Source of the DNA: Cantharellus purpuraceus
Lineage: Eukaryota; Basidiomycota; Agaricomycetes; Cantharellales; Hydnaceae
Direction of reading: 5' to 3'
Length of the DNA stretch: 64,000 nt
Assembly: GCA_025174535.1 (NCBI GenBank)
Contig: JALBUN010000027.1
Coordinates: forward strand, 1 to 64,000
Below are positions 31,483-43,497 of this stretch, in pieces (positions within the stretch are counted from its first letter, which is position 1; every line of letters starts with the position of its first letter). A model generated the notes under the pieces. The model was not told the DNA's origin, searched no databases, and was given only the letters and a program-made list of their open reading frames with translations. Both the position numbers and the translations under genes were made by a program.

Positions 31483-32330
31483 TCGGTGTCAGCATACCCA
31501 AAGACTTCTGTAGAGTCTGATTTAGTGGTGATGCCTAGAGACCTGGTACCATTGAGGTAGTGAAAGACACATTTTACGGCCATCCAGTGCTCAGGAGCTG
31601 GGTTGGAGGTGAATTGGCTGAGACATTGCACAGCATGTGCTATGTCTGGTCATGTCCCAAGGGCCACATACATGAGTGAGCCAATGGCAGCACCATACAT
31701 CTTGGCAGCTAGTCAGGACTTGTGCCTGGCGATGCTGCCACAATGGTCACATTTGATCCTGAAAACCCATCTGTTTGCAATCACAGTTCTGTTTGGCAGG
31801 AGGTTCACTAGAATGTAGGTCCCAAGGTCTAGGTGCTGTTGGATCTCCCTGTCCATCGATTTGCACCATTCTGGCCAGTCCAGACGTGTCTGCACTTCTT
31901 GCACAGACTGTGGGTTATCCTCAAGGGTCACACTTACAAGTGTGTAGTCGCTGCTGGCATTAGGTATGTGGTGTTGCCATTCACAAAATTCACAGGCTCC
32001 TGAACTATTCAAGAATCAATAATTAACTAATGGCTTAGCAGCAATGCAGCTGCTTTGTTCTCTCAGTTCCACCACTGTGCGATTGTGGATTGGAGGTGGG
32101 TCCAGGTGTGGCTGTACTGTCAGGTTTGAGGCTGGCTGTACAGGTGACAATGTCACATTCAAGTGTGGGTCTAGGTGTGACAGTGCAGGTGATGGTGTCA
32201 CATTCAAGTGCAGCTTGTCCTGCTCTGCACTCTCCCTCTCAAGCTGCATTGGGTGCAAGATTGTTACCTCTTGTGCAGGGGGGCAGGACCAGTGTTGGTT
32301 CGCTTATGGAATAGATCCTATAAGCCTGCA
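31483..32330 (-). pseudogene. Copia RT start and RNase H start
   Basis: Minus strand: a Pro/Ser-rich linker (LHLNVTPSPALSHLD), then LDWPEWCKSMDREIQ and TVIANRWVFRIKCD of the RT N-terminus. After a junction near 31715 it continues MYGAAIGSLMYVA, then PEHWMAVKCVFHYL and FGYADTD. The RT palm is deleted. Confidence 0.75.
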
Positions 32331-32349
32331 TGCAATGGTCCTAACAAAC

Positions 32350-33340
32350 AGACAGTGTGTAACACAGTTGTTCAGCACTCCAAAGATCAATCAGGTCAAG
32401 GGGTAGAGGTAGCACTGAGTAACAGGAAAGTGAAATAGTGCTCTGTGATTGGATGAGGATGGGAGCAAAAAGGACGGTCCAGATGGCTGATCATGCTCTG
32501 TGACTGGATGACAATGTGGAGCCCAGTTGGGAGGTGCGCAAAAGCTGGTTTCAGGAGAAGCGACCTCTCAGTGGCGGAGGGAAATCTGATCGTTGAACCA
32601 AGGTGCTTTGCCTCAGTGTAGAGATGATGGATTGTGATGTAGAGCGTAGAGTGTAGACTTATAGGGAGAGTGTTGGCTGAAAACTTGTTGATTCCAAAGG
32701 CAAAAACTAGCGCCCTTTTATATACAAATCCCCAGGGCACAATGACACAATATGAGGAGCAAATGATATGATATGATGCAAGAAATGCTGATCAAGCCAG
32801 CTGATGAAGCATGTGAAGTTGAACTACTAATGGGGAAATCATGGAGAAATGAAATGACAGATAGGGGTAATCTTTGTAAGAATAGGGGGTGATGAGTAAT
32901 AAAAGAACCAAAAATAGAACAAGGATGAGTAAGTTGTGTATGAATGAATTAAAAGATGAAACAGGGGTGAGTCATATAAAAGAACAATAGAAACATCCAC
33001 TAATACCATCTTCCCTATGGCTCCAAAGGTAAATTGACCCTGAGTCACATGAGGACTTCAGTCAGCATCCACAACAAATACTCCTTATTGTCTTAGTGAT
33101 ACGTCTCCATATGATATCCCGTTCCAAGGGTATTTGGTCCCTTTGCCTGACACAATGTAACCTGAGTTGTATTGAAGTGGGAGGATAGGTCAGCAATGGC
33201 AACTGAAATTCTACCTCACATTTGACTCTTCTATCTGTGTTACAATATAGAGGTGAAATGCTGAGGAATGTGTATGGTTCAACGGAATTGTGAAAGAATA
33301 TAGGATTGCCAATGGCATAAGAGAGACATGGTAGCAGGTG
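32350..33340 (-). repeat. Dispersed repeat R, copy 2, inserted in copia
   Basis: The part 32629-33335 matches 5988-6700. It interrupts the copia between integrase (RTVVEHTRMMFAQ, ending near 33340) and the RT linker. Minus strand: TATATAAAAGGGC at about 32714-32726 is a good TATA box. The frame with AIGNPIFFHNSVEPY is open here for about 90 codons. No target duplication could be fixed. Confidence 0.55.
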
Positions 33341-33481
33341 AGGGAGCTGGTGTTGTGCAAACATCATGCGTGTGTGCTCCACTACAGTCCTATTGATCTG
33401 CTCTGCAATTCCATTCTGGGCAGGTGAATGTGCGGCTGTGACTTCAAGTAGTATGCCAGCTTTGAGTAGGAAAGTCTCTAG
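33341..33481 (-). pseudogene. Copia integrase, piece beyond gypsy B
   Basis: Minus strand: LLKAGILLEVTAAHSPAQNG then IAEQINRTVVEHTRM, the end of the copia integrase core. It continues upstream at 41811 as SGKEYINKGL after removal of gypsy B and one TCTAG. Confidence 0.8.
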
Positions 33482-34020
33482 TGTTACGCACTAGGTCTGA
33501 TTGAGGGTTGGAGGTTTGGTTGGAGGTTTGGTTGGAGTCTTGGTCAGAGTTGGAGAAGGAGTCAGGTACATCGTGGGGGTTGGAATGGACTTGGCTTCAG
33601 CTTATGTGCTGCACCCTCACTAATACTGGTGTCTGAGATTTCAGAGATGGAGTACAACTTAGAGAATTAGGATCAGACTTAGGAACTAGGCATGATTCGA
33701 TATTCAAACTGGGGAATGAAGTCCCCAGTCAGACAACTTAAATACATATTTGAAATCTAATAATAATTACTCCGATGATGGGTCTCTGAGGCCGTCAGCC
33801 TTACATGAGTATGTCCAAGTCCGATGGGGACAGATGTCTGGGTTCCTATGGTGATGCTGATGCATCAATTGAAACCGGAGATGGATGGGCAGAATCGGCA
33901 GTGACAATCAGACAGGTGAATGGAGACATGATGGTTTCCAAATGGAGTATAGATTTCATATGCGCAGGGATCTGGGTGGATTGGATGGGGATCTGGGCAT
34001 TAATGAATATAGTCATAACA
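33482..34020 (-). repeat. Gypsy B 3' LTR (539 bp)
   Basis: TGTTACGCACTAGG to GTCATAACA on the plus strand. The antisense TATA box (34120) lies 100 bp inside it. Confidence 0.9.
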
Positions 34021-34154
34021 GTATCTCTCCATTTAAGGCTGAGCCCCTGAGGCATGTCCATGGATTGAATAGGTGAGACGGTTGGGTGCAGTTGGAGTTA
34101 TACTGGGGGTCTGGAGACATATAAAAGGAGGGCATGATTGAGGTCTTATCCTCA

Positions 34155-34497
34155 ATGATGTCAAACCCTTTGGCAAACATGAGTGTGGCTGAGCTTGAGC
34201 AGTTGCTCTTGGCCTGACAGAAGGAAGAGGAAGAGGAGTGGAGACAGAAAGAGGAGGAGGAGGCAGAATGGAGATGGAAGGAGGAGGAGGAGGCAGAATG
34301 GAGATGGAAGGAGGAGGAGGAGGAGTGAAGATGGAAGGAGGAGGAGGAGGAGTGGAGATGGAAGGAGGAGGAGGAGGTGGAATGGAGACGCAAAGAGGAG
34401 GAGGAGCGGAGATGGAAGGAGGCAGCAGAGACGGAACGGAGAAGGAAAGAGGAGGAAGTGAAAGCCAAGAGAGCCTGCAGGGTCAAGGAACTTGTGG
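34155..34497 (+). pseudogene. Antisense accessory gene in gypsy B, truncated
   Basis: Same start and Glu-rich repeat as at 27116, with TGA codons in the same repeat. It is cut after the codons for the RVKELVA-like segment (gaacttgtggc), where an inverted piece of the 17270 element begins. The coding remainder, including the zinc cluster, is lost. Confidence 0.75.
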
Positions 34498-34988
34498 CCA
34501 ACCTCGTGTGACTACGAATCTACAGGGTGAGATTGTCTGTCGATAGTCCTGCCATTAGTGCTCTTGTTTAAGTTACTAGTGTGTACTGCCTTTGCAGAGC
34601 ATTAGGATCTTGAACTCATGTGAAGCAGTTGCTAGACTACTTCACACATCGCTGTTACCCGCTTCAGAGTGTCACTGGTTGGACGGTCGGATTCATCCAC
34701 CTACTTCCTCTAGCCTCTAAGTGCATTCCCCTCTTTTTGGAATATCTGGACCCCTAAGCATCCGTGAACTCTAGACTCTGGAAGTCTTATTCATTCCCTA
34801 CTGCTAAGAAACGTATTACCTTCCTGCGTATTGTCTGCATTGACCATTACAATGGATTGTAACCAAAGTACAAATGTTAAATCGTTTCTGGAGTTGTGCT
34901 GCAGTAGGATTTGATATTCTTCTCAGCTGTTCATTCATGGATGATTTAGAGTTTGCCCTAACACCATAATTTTGCGGGTTCCAAAACA
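34498..34988 (-). mobile_element. Partial copy of the 17270-18676 element
   Basis: Inverted match to 17270-17775. The TGTTTTGG end is at 34988 and the other end is truncated. It replaces about 1.4 kb of gypsy B, so insertion was followed by a deletion. Confidence 0.75.
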
Positions 34989-35099
34989 AGGGAAATGAGG
35001 TGGAGTGATTCCTTTGGAGTTTTTGGAGGAGACTTGTAATTTCCCTTGTGACTTGTAATAACATAATGATGCAAAATAATAGAATTAGCATTAGTAATG

Positions 35100-36960
35100 G
35101 AACTTAAAGATTCATAAGAGGGCCAGGTTTGTCTGGATAAGCAGAGTGAAAGTCAGAGATGGATTCAGATGCATGATCAAGTTTGGATGCAGAGATCCAT
35201 GAGGACTCTTCATCAGTGCCTTCATATCCAGTCCATTTGACTAAGACGCTTGTTCGGAATCATGTCAGTATACAATATTCTGATGTATAGGAGATATACA
35301 TCAGGATTTCAATGATACATAAAGCCAGGGAGTTACAATTTGGATATCTTAAAAGATTTCGGATGTGTGAAATTTTCATAAATATAAACATATATTCTAT
35401 ATTTTAATAAACTTTAAAAGATAAGATATTTGGTTGAGATGAACATAATTATTTACATGGATATAATAGGAATGTATGTATTAATATAATTGGTATTATA
35501 TAGGGTATTTAGATATACAAATACCAGGTGGGGATTAAAGATAGTTCAAATTATGTTATAAGTATTGTATAAGAAAGAATCAATGATATTTGGATGTTCC
35601 TTCAAGAGAGTTGCCACCACTAAATGGGGAAAAAACAATTATTTTTGAGAATTATGCCAAAATATCACAATATGTTTTAATCTAGTATATGTGTAAAATT
35701 TGAGAATCATGTTGAAATATGAAAATAAGTTTGAATTGAAGTGTATTTGATAAAATTTGAGAATCATGTTGAAATATGAAAATAAGTTTGAATTGAAGTG
35801 TATTTGATAAAATTTGAGGAAAATAGGTTGTATATACATATTTGTTGTATTTCTGAACAAGCGTCTAAGTACTGGAGCTTGCACTTGTATCGACGGTCAA
35901 TCTTTGAGTCCAGGATCTCAGATATTTCATATTCATTATCTCCTTCAATGATGATCAGGGGAGGTGGAGGTTGCATGCAACCGGAGATCTCATTTGTAGT
36001 AGCAGGTTCAAGCATTGATATATGGAAGACCAGATGAACTGCTCAGAAGTGGTCCAGGAGGTGGAGGGTGAAGGACCTGCTGCCTGTGCGAGCAATGACC
36101 TCATAAGGACCTAAGTATTTCTCAGAGAGTTTCTTCAATGGATGGGTGGTCTGGAAGTGTTTGGCCTTAATGAATACTTTGTCTCCAATTTGCAGGTCCG
36201 GAGCCAGAATGTGGTGTTGGTCTGCAGAGACTTGATATTGTTCCTGGGCATTGGAGATGGTTTCTTGGAGATGTTGGTGTAGTTGATTGAGGTCAGTTAT
36301 GAATTGGTGGGCTTTGGTGGAGGCGAGTTCCTTCTCAGGGTGGATGGAGATGTTCAGATGATAGCCTTTATTAGCAAAGAACAGAGAGACACCGGTAGTC
36401 GTGTTTGGAGCGTTGTTGTAGGCAAACTCTGCTATCAGAAGTAGATCAGCCCAGTTGTCTTGTTGATAGTTACAATAGACTCAGAGATATTGCTCCAGGG
36501 ACTGATTCATTCGTTCCATTTGTCCATCTCCTTCGGGATGGTATCTGGAGGTGAAATGAAGCTTCATGTTGAGAGCCTTTCCTAATGTGTGGAAGAAGGA
36601 GCACACAAACTCCGAGCCCCGATCAGATGTGACATGCGATGGGACTCCATGTATAGAGAATACGTGGAGAACAAACAATTTAGCTAGTGAGGTGGAGGTG
36701 ATGGTGTCATGTGTTGGAATGAATAGTGACTGTTTAGTGAACCTGTTGACAATCATGAGTATGGTGTCATATCCGAGCAATGGAGGGAGCTTCTCTATGA
36801 AATCCATGGAGATGGAGTTCCATGGTTGTTCTGGGACCAGAAGTTGCTTAAGTGTTCCATAGGGTTTGTGCCTTTGCGATTTTGAGCGCATACATGTGGT
36901 GCAGGAGTTACAGTAGTGTTGAATGTATTCTCGCATTTTTGGCTATACATAGTCTTGTCA
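35100..36960 (-). pseudogene. Gypsy B integrase and chromodomain (split by MITE)
   Basis: Integrase motifs as in gypsy A: HYCNSCTTC, SMDFIEKLP, VTSDRGSEF and DGQMERMNQ. The chromodomain reads NEYEISEILDSKIDRRYKC up to LQYL, then the MITE intervenes, and VKWTGYEGTDEESSW resumes at 35240 and below. A TGA ends the integrase frame near 36480. Confidence 0.85.
35245..35865 (+). mobile_element. MITE copy 2, TSD TAA
   Basis: 621 bp; inverted ends GACGCTTGTTCGGAA and, read inward from the right, GACGCTTGTTCAGAA. TAA flanks both sides (35242-35244 and 35866-35868). The empty site is present in gypsy A (gactaagtactgg, TAA at 29168-29170). TAA duplications are typical of PIF/Harbinger (Tourist) MITEs. 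A 56-57 bp segment is tandemly doubled near 35700-35815. Confidence 0.9.
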
Positions 36961-37439
36961 GATTAATTCTAGTGTGCGATTTTGCCCAAAATGGCTGGAG
37001 ATTGGGTGATCATGATAATACTGCAAAACTCGGAGTCGGAGACCGTTGGCATTGGGGACATATATCTGGTTGTTGTGTTGGAGGTGTCCTTTGGGGTCAA
37101 GTGACCACTTTGGATCGGAAGGGTTGTCCAAGTGTTTAACTGCAATAGGATTGGATCAGAGTGATGAGCGGATGTCAGAGCAGAGTTGGTTGATGTCCAT
37201 AATGGTGACAGCTTGGAGGGTGGGAGTCATGAGGGTGGATGCTCATAGGGATGATGCCAGCTGCTCGTTAGTAAACACAGGACGAAAGTTGTGTGGGTTT
37301 ACAGTGGCATAGTCACTACTCCCCTCTTTAGGGTAGACATCCCAGCATCTAGTTAATGTGTTGGGCTTTGCTCCAAGTCAACCTGGACAGAAACGGACAA
37401 TGAGATTGAACTGAGATAGGTATTCAGACCATTGGACTT

Positions 37440-38600
37440 GTCTTCAGGTGAGTAGTTTTGTTGTGGAGAAGTATTCCAAGTTTTTGTGGTCAGTTATGAC
37501 ATCCACTGGATTGGAGGGGCCTTCAAGGTAGTGTCTCCATATCCGGAAGGCTTCATATATGGCAAGGAGCTCTTTGTCATGGATGTCAGTTCGGGGGGCA
37601 TAAATGTATGCAAGTGAAACATGATGGGATGGACTTGTCCGTCGTCCAGAGAGATGATGGACAGGATCGTGGCAAGTGCATAGTCGGAGGCATTGGTCTC
37701 TAATAGGATAGGAACATCTGGAACCCAATGAGTCAGTATCGGAGCAGAAGTAAAGGCCTTTTTTAAGGTCTCAAAACTCTGTCTACATTCATCAGTGAAA
37801 TTCCATTGGATACCCTTCCTAGTAAGTTGGGTGAGTGGAACGGTGATATCGGAGTAGCCGTAAATGAAGTGGTGGTAGAAGTTGGCGAACCCCAGGAAGG
37901 TCTGTACATCTTTGACTTTCTGGGGTTCCAGCCATTCCTGTATGGCTTTGATTTTGTCACCGGACATTGTCAGTCCTGCCAGGGAGAGGATATAGCCTAG
38001 ATACTCGACCGAGTTGGAGTGGAATTCGCATTTGTCAGCGCAGGCGAAAAGGCCATGTTTTCAGAGACATCGGAGTACCTCTCAGACATGTGTCCGATGT
38101 CCTTCTTCATTGTCCGAATATACCAAAATGTCATCTAAGTAAACGACACATCAAGGAGGTCAGTGAAGGTATCATTCATGAACCTCTGGAAGGTGGCTGG
38201 AGCATTGGTTAGTCCAAAGGGCATGACACACCACTTGAAAGATCCATATCGTGTGCAGAAAGTCGTTTTCCATTTGTTGCCTTCTTGGATGCGGACTAGA
38301 TAGTAGGCATGTCAGAGATCTATTTTGGAATAGATCTTAGCTTTTCGAGGACTCTCAAGTAGGTCTGCGGTGTGGGGAATTGGGTATCAGTCTTTCTTGG
38401 TGATCTTGTTGAGTCCATGGAAGTCGATGCATAGACGGAGTGATCCGTCCTTTTTGCAGACAAATAGGACTGGAGTGCCATGGGGCAATAGGGATGGGTA
38501 GATGAAGCCTGTGGCCAAGTTCTCATCTATGAATGTTCAGAGAGCCAGTAGCTCTTTTTGGGATAGTGAGTAGATAGGGCCAAGCGGAGGGTAGAGTTGT
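37440..38600 (-). pseudogene. Gypsy B reverse transcriptase and RNase H
   Basis: Minus strand: [50 protein letters not shown] with the catalytic YLDD at about 38140, then a connection region (QEWLEPQKVKDVQTFLGFANF) and RNase H ([12 protein letters not shown]). Several frameshifts and stops. Confidence 0.85.
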
Positions 38601-38619
38601 CATCCAGTTCAATCTTGAG

Positions 38620-39130
38620 ATCGTATGGTCAGTGTTCTGCTAGGGAGTTGGCTTTAGACTTGCTGAGTACGTTGGCAAACTCATGATACTCCTTAGGAAC
38701 CATAGATAGGTCCTGTGGAGTTGATCGGGCGGAACAAGCAGTGAGGAATATCAGATCGGAGAGGTGGACCTGGAATGTGTGAGAACCATCCAGTTTGCTT
38801 AGTCTGGCAAAGACCATAGCGTCCACCATCAATATAAATGGAGGGGTAGACAGAGTATCTATCAGAGCGGAGTCAGTGGAGGCGGAAGATAGTTTTGCAC
38901 CTAAAGTTGCTGGTGACATCGGGAATGACACAGCCTGTACTGGAGAACAGAATGTGATATGGCCCAATGCCCAGTCAATCAACGGATTGTAGCAGGTGAG
39001 CCAATTATGTCCGAGAACCACAGAACAGCTGGAGTCAAGCGGAGTAACATAGAATGTAAGGTTCTGGATTGCTCTGACAGAAAAACAGATAGACAGATCT
39101 ATAGCTCATGAAATAACAGCATTAGTAGTG
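38620..39130 (-). pseudogene. Gypsy B protease region
   Basis: Minus strand: ALIDSSSTHCFLNSSF near 39215-39170 is the protease active site with DSG changed to DSS, followed downstream by the conserved GHNWLTCYNPLIDW block at 39021. Confidence 0.75.
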
Positions 39131-39722
39131 CCATCAAATAATTGGAGTGATATTGGAGTTATGGTGTATGTATGGAGTTTATGTAAATCGGAAAAAGAGG
39201 AATTGAGGAAACAATGAGTAGAACTGGAGTCAATTAATGCTTGGATAGCGGTATCGGGAATGGAGTCAGAGTAGACAAGGAGGGTAAGGGAGTCGGAGTG
39301 GGAAAGAGTGAATGTGTTCAGGCGGACCTCGTTTGTCGTATGGGGAGTACCAACGCAGCCCTCAGCCCATACGGAGGCTATAGGACTGCTTACTATTTTT
39401 TTGGGTCCATCACTTTTGTGTTGGACTTGTCTGTCGTGGCATTGGCAGCACGGCCCTTTGCCTTTGCGGATGAGGTTGCCTTGTTGCAATCCTTGGCTTG
39501 GTGGCCAGGCTTTCCACAGAACAGACAGAGGTTGTTGTCCATGCGGTGCTGGCGTTCCTGCTGGGTAAACTTTCCATCCTTCCCCAGCTTGGTGGAGAGG
39601 TCCGGAGTACTCTTGCAAGCTCTGGAGTTATTGCTGGTGCTGGAGTTGTTCTGACTGGAACTGGAAGTGGCAGCGTTACCAATGTTTGACTTCTGGCCTG
39701 AGTTGGTGGTGGTCCTCTTATC
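39131..39722 (-). pseudogene. Gypsy B gag C-terminus (CCHC)
   Basis: Minus strand: the CCHC knuckle CLFCGKPGHQAKDC near 39500, preceded by a Ser/Asn-rich linker. The frame rejoins the gag N-part across the solo LTR once one TTATC is removed. Confidence 0.8.
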
Positions 39723-40432
39723 TGTTGATTATGGGAGAAAGGGGTTAGGAGAGAGGGGGAACAGGAGTACATAGGAGGCTCAGGAGGTTGAGGGGGACAT
39801 AGGAAAGTGAGGGGAAATGGTTAGGAGGGAAGAGGAGAAGCCCCTGTGGGCTCCACACCCATCAGATTATTCTCCTATATTTCTTTTATATTTTATTTCA
39901 TCATTTTTCCCCTATTGGCTCTACCCCCATTTCGTTTTTATCACAAGTTTCTTTCCCATGTTTCAAATGATTCAGGACTTTTATCACATGTTATAAGGAC
40001 ACATATCTTGTATAAAACATGCTTAGCTAGATATGAAATGGACCAGAGAATTTGCTCTCACCTATTTTTGTTGACTGTGTCTGAACTATTCATTTCTGGA
40101 ATAACTCCAGAACAAACCCGTATTTCTACAATATTTTGCATATTCTTCTAGAGTATTGCAATATATATTTGAATCCCAGTTTACGAAGCCTAAGCTACAC
40201 TGGTTGATTTTCTACTAAGCATTTACTCTCATTCAAGTCATCTGCTCCTGATCCCTGCTCAAATTGTCAATATCTAGATGAGGACTACACCAAATCTCAT
40301 CAAACTTTGTACGAGGATACTTCCAAGATATATCTTCAATTAGACTATGCATACACCCAGTTCCCATGACTCCCTCTGTCACTATTCAAAATCTACTCTC
40401 CACACCCCCCCAGCAAGGTGAAATTTTCAACA
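39723..40432. mobile_element. Solo LTR, TSD TTATC
   Basis: 710 bp from TGTTGATTATGGG to AATTTTCAACA, flanked by TTATC on both sides (39718-39722 and 40433-40437). It has no internal coding. A G-rich left end and a TATA-like ttgtataaaacatgc near 40009 are present. Confidence 0.85.
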
Positions 40433-40437
40433 TTATC

Positions 40438-41278
40438 GGACCCCTTGTTGGACTTGGGGTCTTGTCTGATGCTTTGTCTGATTTGTTGTTAGCTAAATTT
40501 TCATGGGAGGCCTTGGATTGATGTTCCCAATAACGGGCATCAATGGATTGGGCAAGCTTGCGAAGGTTAACCAAAGTATCCAGCTTACCAATGTGTGATA
40601 TCTTGTCCTTGATGCAGGATGGGAGTCCAATGTAAAATTGGTGTCAGAGTGCAGTGTCACCTCATTGGACTTTTGGGGCTAGCTGCTGGAAACTCACAAT
40701 GTATTTTGCGATTTTGTGATTTTCCTTCATCCAAAGTTGATCCAGTTCATTCTTGGCATTGGCCTCAGGGTTGTAAGGACTGAAATTGGTCTGAAGTTCA
40801 GAGATGAAGTCAGAGTAGTCATCTGACCATATCAGATCATTGGAATCATCCATGAGCGCTGGCTTGAAGTAGTCCAGTGCAGTGCCTTTGAGATAGGACA
40901 TGGCGAAGGTGACCTTTGCCCAATTGGATGTGAATGTGTTGGGGTGGTTGTGGAAATTCAACCGGCATTGCACCAAGAACAGCTGGAGCTTTCGTGGATC
41001 AGAGCCATCAAATGGGTTGGGTTCTCGGACCTTGGTCTGGGACTTAGGGGCTTGTGGGTTACGGATGCTGCTGGCGAGCAGGGAGATGGCTTGTGCCAGA
41101 TTGGGAGAGGGGGGGGTGTCATCTTCTTCATTGACAGCCTCTATGTGGTCTGTCGGTTCTTTGACAACCTCAGGGATGGTGTCAATGCTGGGAGTGGGCA
41201 CCTTGATGGTTCATGTGCATTCGGAATTGGCAGTGGATCGTGGCATTGGTAGGAGTGAGTATGGCAGTTCAAATATAC
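40438..41278 (-). pseudogene. Gypsy B gag N-terminal part
   Basis: Minus strand: PNPFDGSDPRKLQLFLVQCR, SYLKGTALDYFKPALMD, NELDQLWMKENHKIAKYI, then IKDKISHIGKLDTLVNL. Closer to complete than in gypsy A, but split into several frames. Confidence 0.8.
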
Positions 41279-41805
41279 TGTTACGCACTAGGTCCAATTG
41301 AGGGTCGGAGGTTTGGTCAGAGTCTTGGTCGGAGTCGGAGAAGGAGTCAGGTATGTTGTGGGGGTCAGATCAGACTTGGCTTCAGCTTATGTGCTGCACC
41401 CTCACTAATACCGGTGTCTGAGATTTCAGAGATGGAGTATGACTTAGAGAATTAGGATCAGACTTAGGAACTAGGCATGATTCGATATTCAAACTGGGGA
41501 ATGAAGCCCCCAGTCAGACAACTTAAATACATATTTGAAATCTAATAATAATTACTCCAGTGATGGGTCTCCAAGGCCGACAGCCTTACATGAGTATGTC
41601 CAAGTCTGACGGGGACGGATGTCCAGGTTCCTATGGTGATGCTGATGCATCAATCAGAACCGGAGACAGATGGGCAGAATCAGCAGTGACAATCGGACAG
41701 GTAAATGGAGACGTGACGGTTCCCAAATGGAGTATAGATTTCATATGTGCGGGGATCTGAGTGGATCGGATGGGGATCTGGGCATTAATGAATATAGTCA
41801 TAACA
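41279..41805 (-). repeat. Gypsy B 5' LTR (527 bp)
   Basis: Same ends as the other copies. It differs from the 3' LTR by scattered transitions, so the insertion is not recent. Confidence 0.9.
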
Positions 41806-41810
41806 TCTAG

Positions 41811-43440
41811 GCCCTTGTTTATGTACTCCTTGCCACTGTCGACGCACAGCTTCTTGAGTTTCTGACCAGTCTGAGTCTCAAGGTAGCTCTTGTAATACTT
41901 GAACTTTGTTAAGACTTCAGACTTGTGCTTCATGAAATATACTGCAGTTCTGCATGATTTCCCATTGGTGAATGTGACAAAGTATTGGTCACCTCCAATT
42001 GCCATTGTGCATGCTGGCCCCCATATGTCCAAAACAGTCAGGTCTCCAATTTCAGCTATTTTCATAAGTGACTCTTTGGGGAATGGTGGCACATGATGCT
42101 TAGCTTTGATGCAGGCTTCACATTGGGAGGGCACTGGAACCAACTCATCTACATTCATCCCAGCAACCATCTGCTTCTGCTTCAGCAGCTTTACCACATT
42201 CATATTCATGTGGCTGAAGATTCAGTGCCACTCATCCCCAGGTACGTGTATTCTTGGCCAGGTATGCATGATCCAACTCATTTTTAGCATGGATGTTCAT
42301 GCGATATAGGCAGCCTTCCTTGGCCCCTTCAGCCAGTATGGTGCCATCAGGTGCCTTAATTACAGCACATGAATCTTTGAAGAGAACAGCAAAGGCAGCA
42401 TCCATGATCCATGATATGGATATGAGGTTGTGGGGGGCACTAGGTGTGTGCAGTACATTGCAAAGGGTTATCAGGTACATCCTGCCATTGATGTTTGATA
42501 GCAGGTGAACAGTGCCCTTCCCTAGTGTGTCAGCATCGCTGAGACCAGTTACTTTGTGACCAGGGGTCTCTACATAGTTGGTGAATAGACTCCTATCTCT
42601 GGCTATGTGATGTGCAGCTGGAATCAGCTAACCATGCTGATGAACTTTGTGCCAACAGGACTGAGTGATCATCCATAGCAAAGGTGTACTCATCCTGTGT
42701 TTCATTGGCCCGATCCTTGCCATTGTTTTTCACATTGGTCTGGTTGTTCTCCTTCTTCTTTGATCTGCACTCTGCAGCATAGTGACCTTGTTTGTTGCAA
42801 TTGAAGCAGGTGATTTTAGCATTGTACTTCTTTTTCTTGGCCACTAATGTGGTGTCATCACCATTCTGCAGGTGGATTCAGCAATCATGTTCGAGGAGTC
42901 TGGCTATGAGCTTGGTGGCATTGGTTAGGGCAGAGGTGTCAATAGAAGCAATGTAGTTGTTCCAGGAATCCAGGAGCAAGGTGAGTAGGAGGATAGAGAA
43001 CTCCACACCATCGATTTTCTCTCCCAAATTGTGTAATTCCTCTTGCACATGGTACATATGTGTTCGTCTATTGGGGTGCCATCCTCACATTTTGCTCAGA
43101 ATAGCTTTCTTTGTGTCAGCACTATGCCCAGTGGTCCTTGAGCTTCAAGTAGGCTCCAGACCATGTCCCAAGCTTCTTTTGATGAGGATGCACTTGATAT
43201 ATAAACCAGCATTGAGTCAGCTACTCTCAATCTGATAGTGGACAGTGCCTGGCGGTCCCTCTTCTTCCATGCATCGAGATTTGGGGCTTGGGCTGCAGGC
43301 AACATCCCCTGTTCAATGTATTCCCACAAGCCTTGGTCCATTAATATGTCAATCATTTTTATCTTCCAGACCGCATAATTTTCTGTGCCTTTAAGCGGGT
43401 CGATGCAATAGACATTAGTGTGTTCCACCATGGATTTGAT
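41811..43440 (-). pseudogene. Copia gag, protease and integrase N-part
   Basis: Minus strand: gag from MVEHTNVYCIDPLKG (43431), CCHC CFNCNKQGHYAAEC (about 42800), protease WLADSSCTSH (DSS instead of DSG), GAG-pre-integrase (LIPAAHHIAR region to 42100), and integrase zinc finger and core (QCEACIKAKHH, LTVLDIWGPA, CVDSGKEYI). A few stops. The integrase is cut by gypsy B. Confidence 0.85.
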
Positions 43441-43497
43441 GTCTTCGTGTTATGGTGCTGGGTGTGGGTACAAGGTTAGGCAGTGGAGCCCATAACC

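Larger units (their letters stand above)
33482..41805 (-). mobile_element. Ty3/gypsy chromovirus B, near full length, TSD TCTAG
   Basis: 8324 bp with perfect 5-bp duplications TCTAG (33477-33481 and 41806-41810) in copia integrase. Minus-strand order: 5' LTR, gag, CCHC, protease, RT, RNase H, integrase, chromodomain, truncated antisense gene, 3' LTR. Guests are a solo LTR in gag (39723-40432), a MITE in the chromodomain (35245-35865), and a 491-bp piece replacing most of the antisense gene (34498-34988). Multiple frameshifts make it inactive. Confidence 0.9.

Noticed and set aside
35639..35884. Minus frames inside the MITE with a repeated FNSNLFSYFNMIL segment
   Set aside because: The repeat reflects the 56-bp DNA duplication; no homologous frame exists in copy 1.
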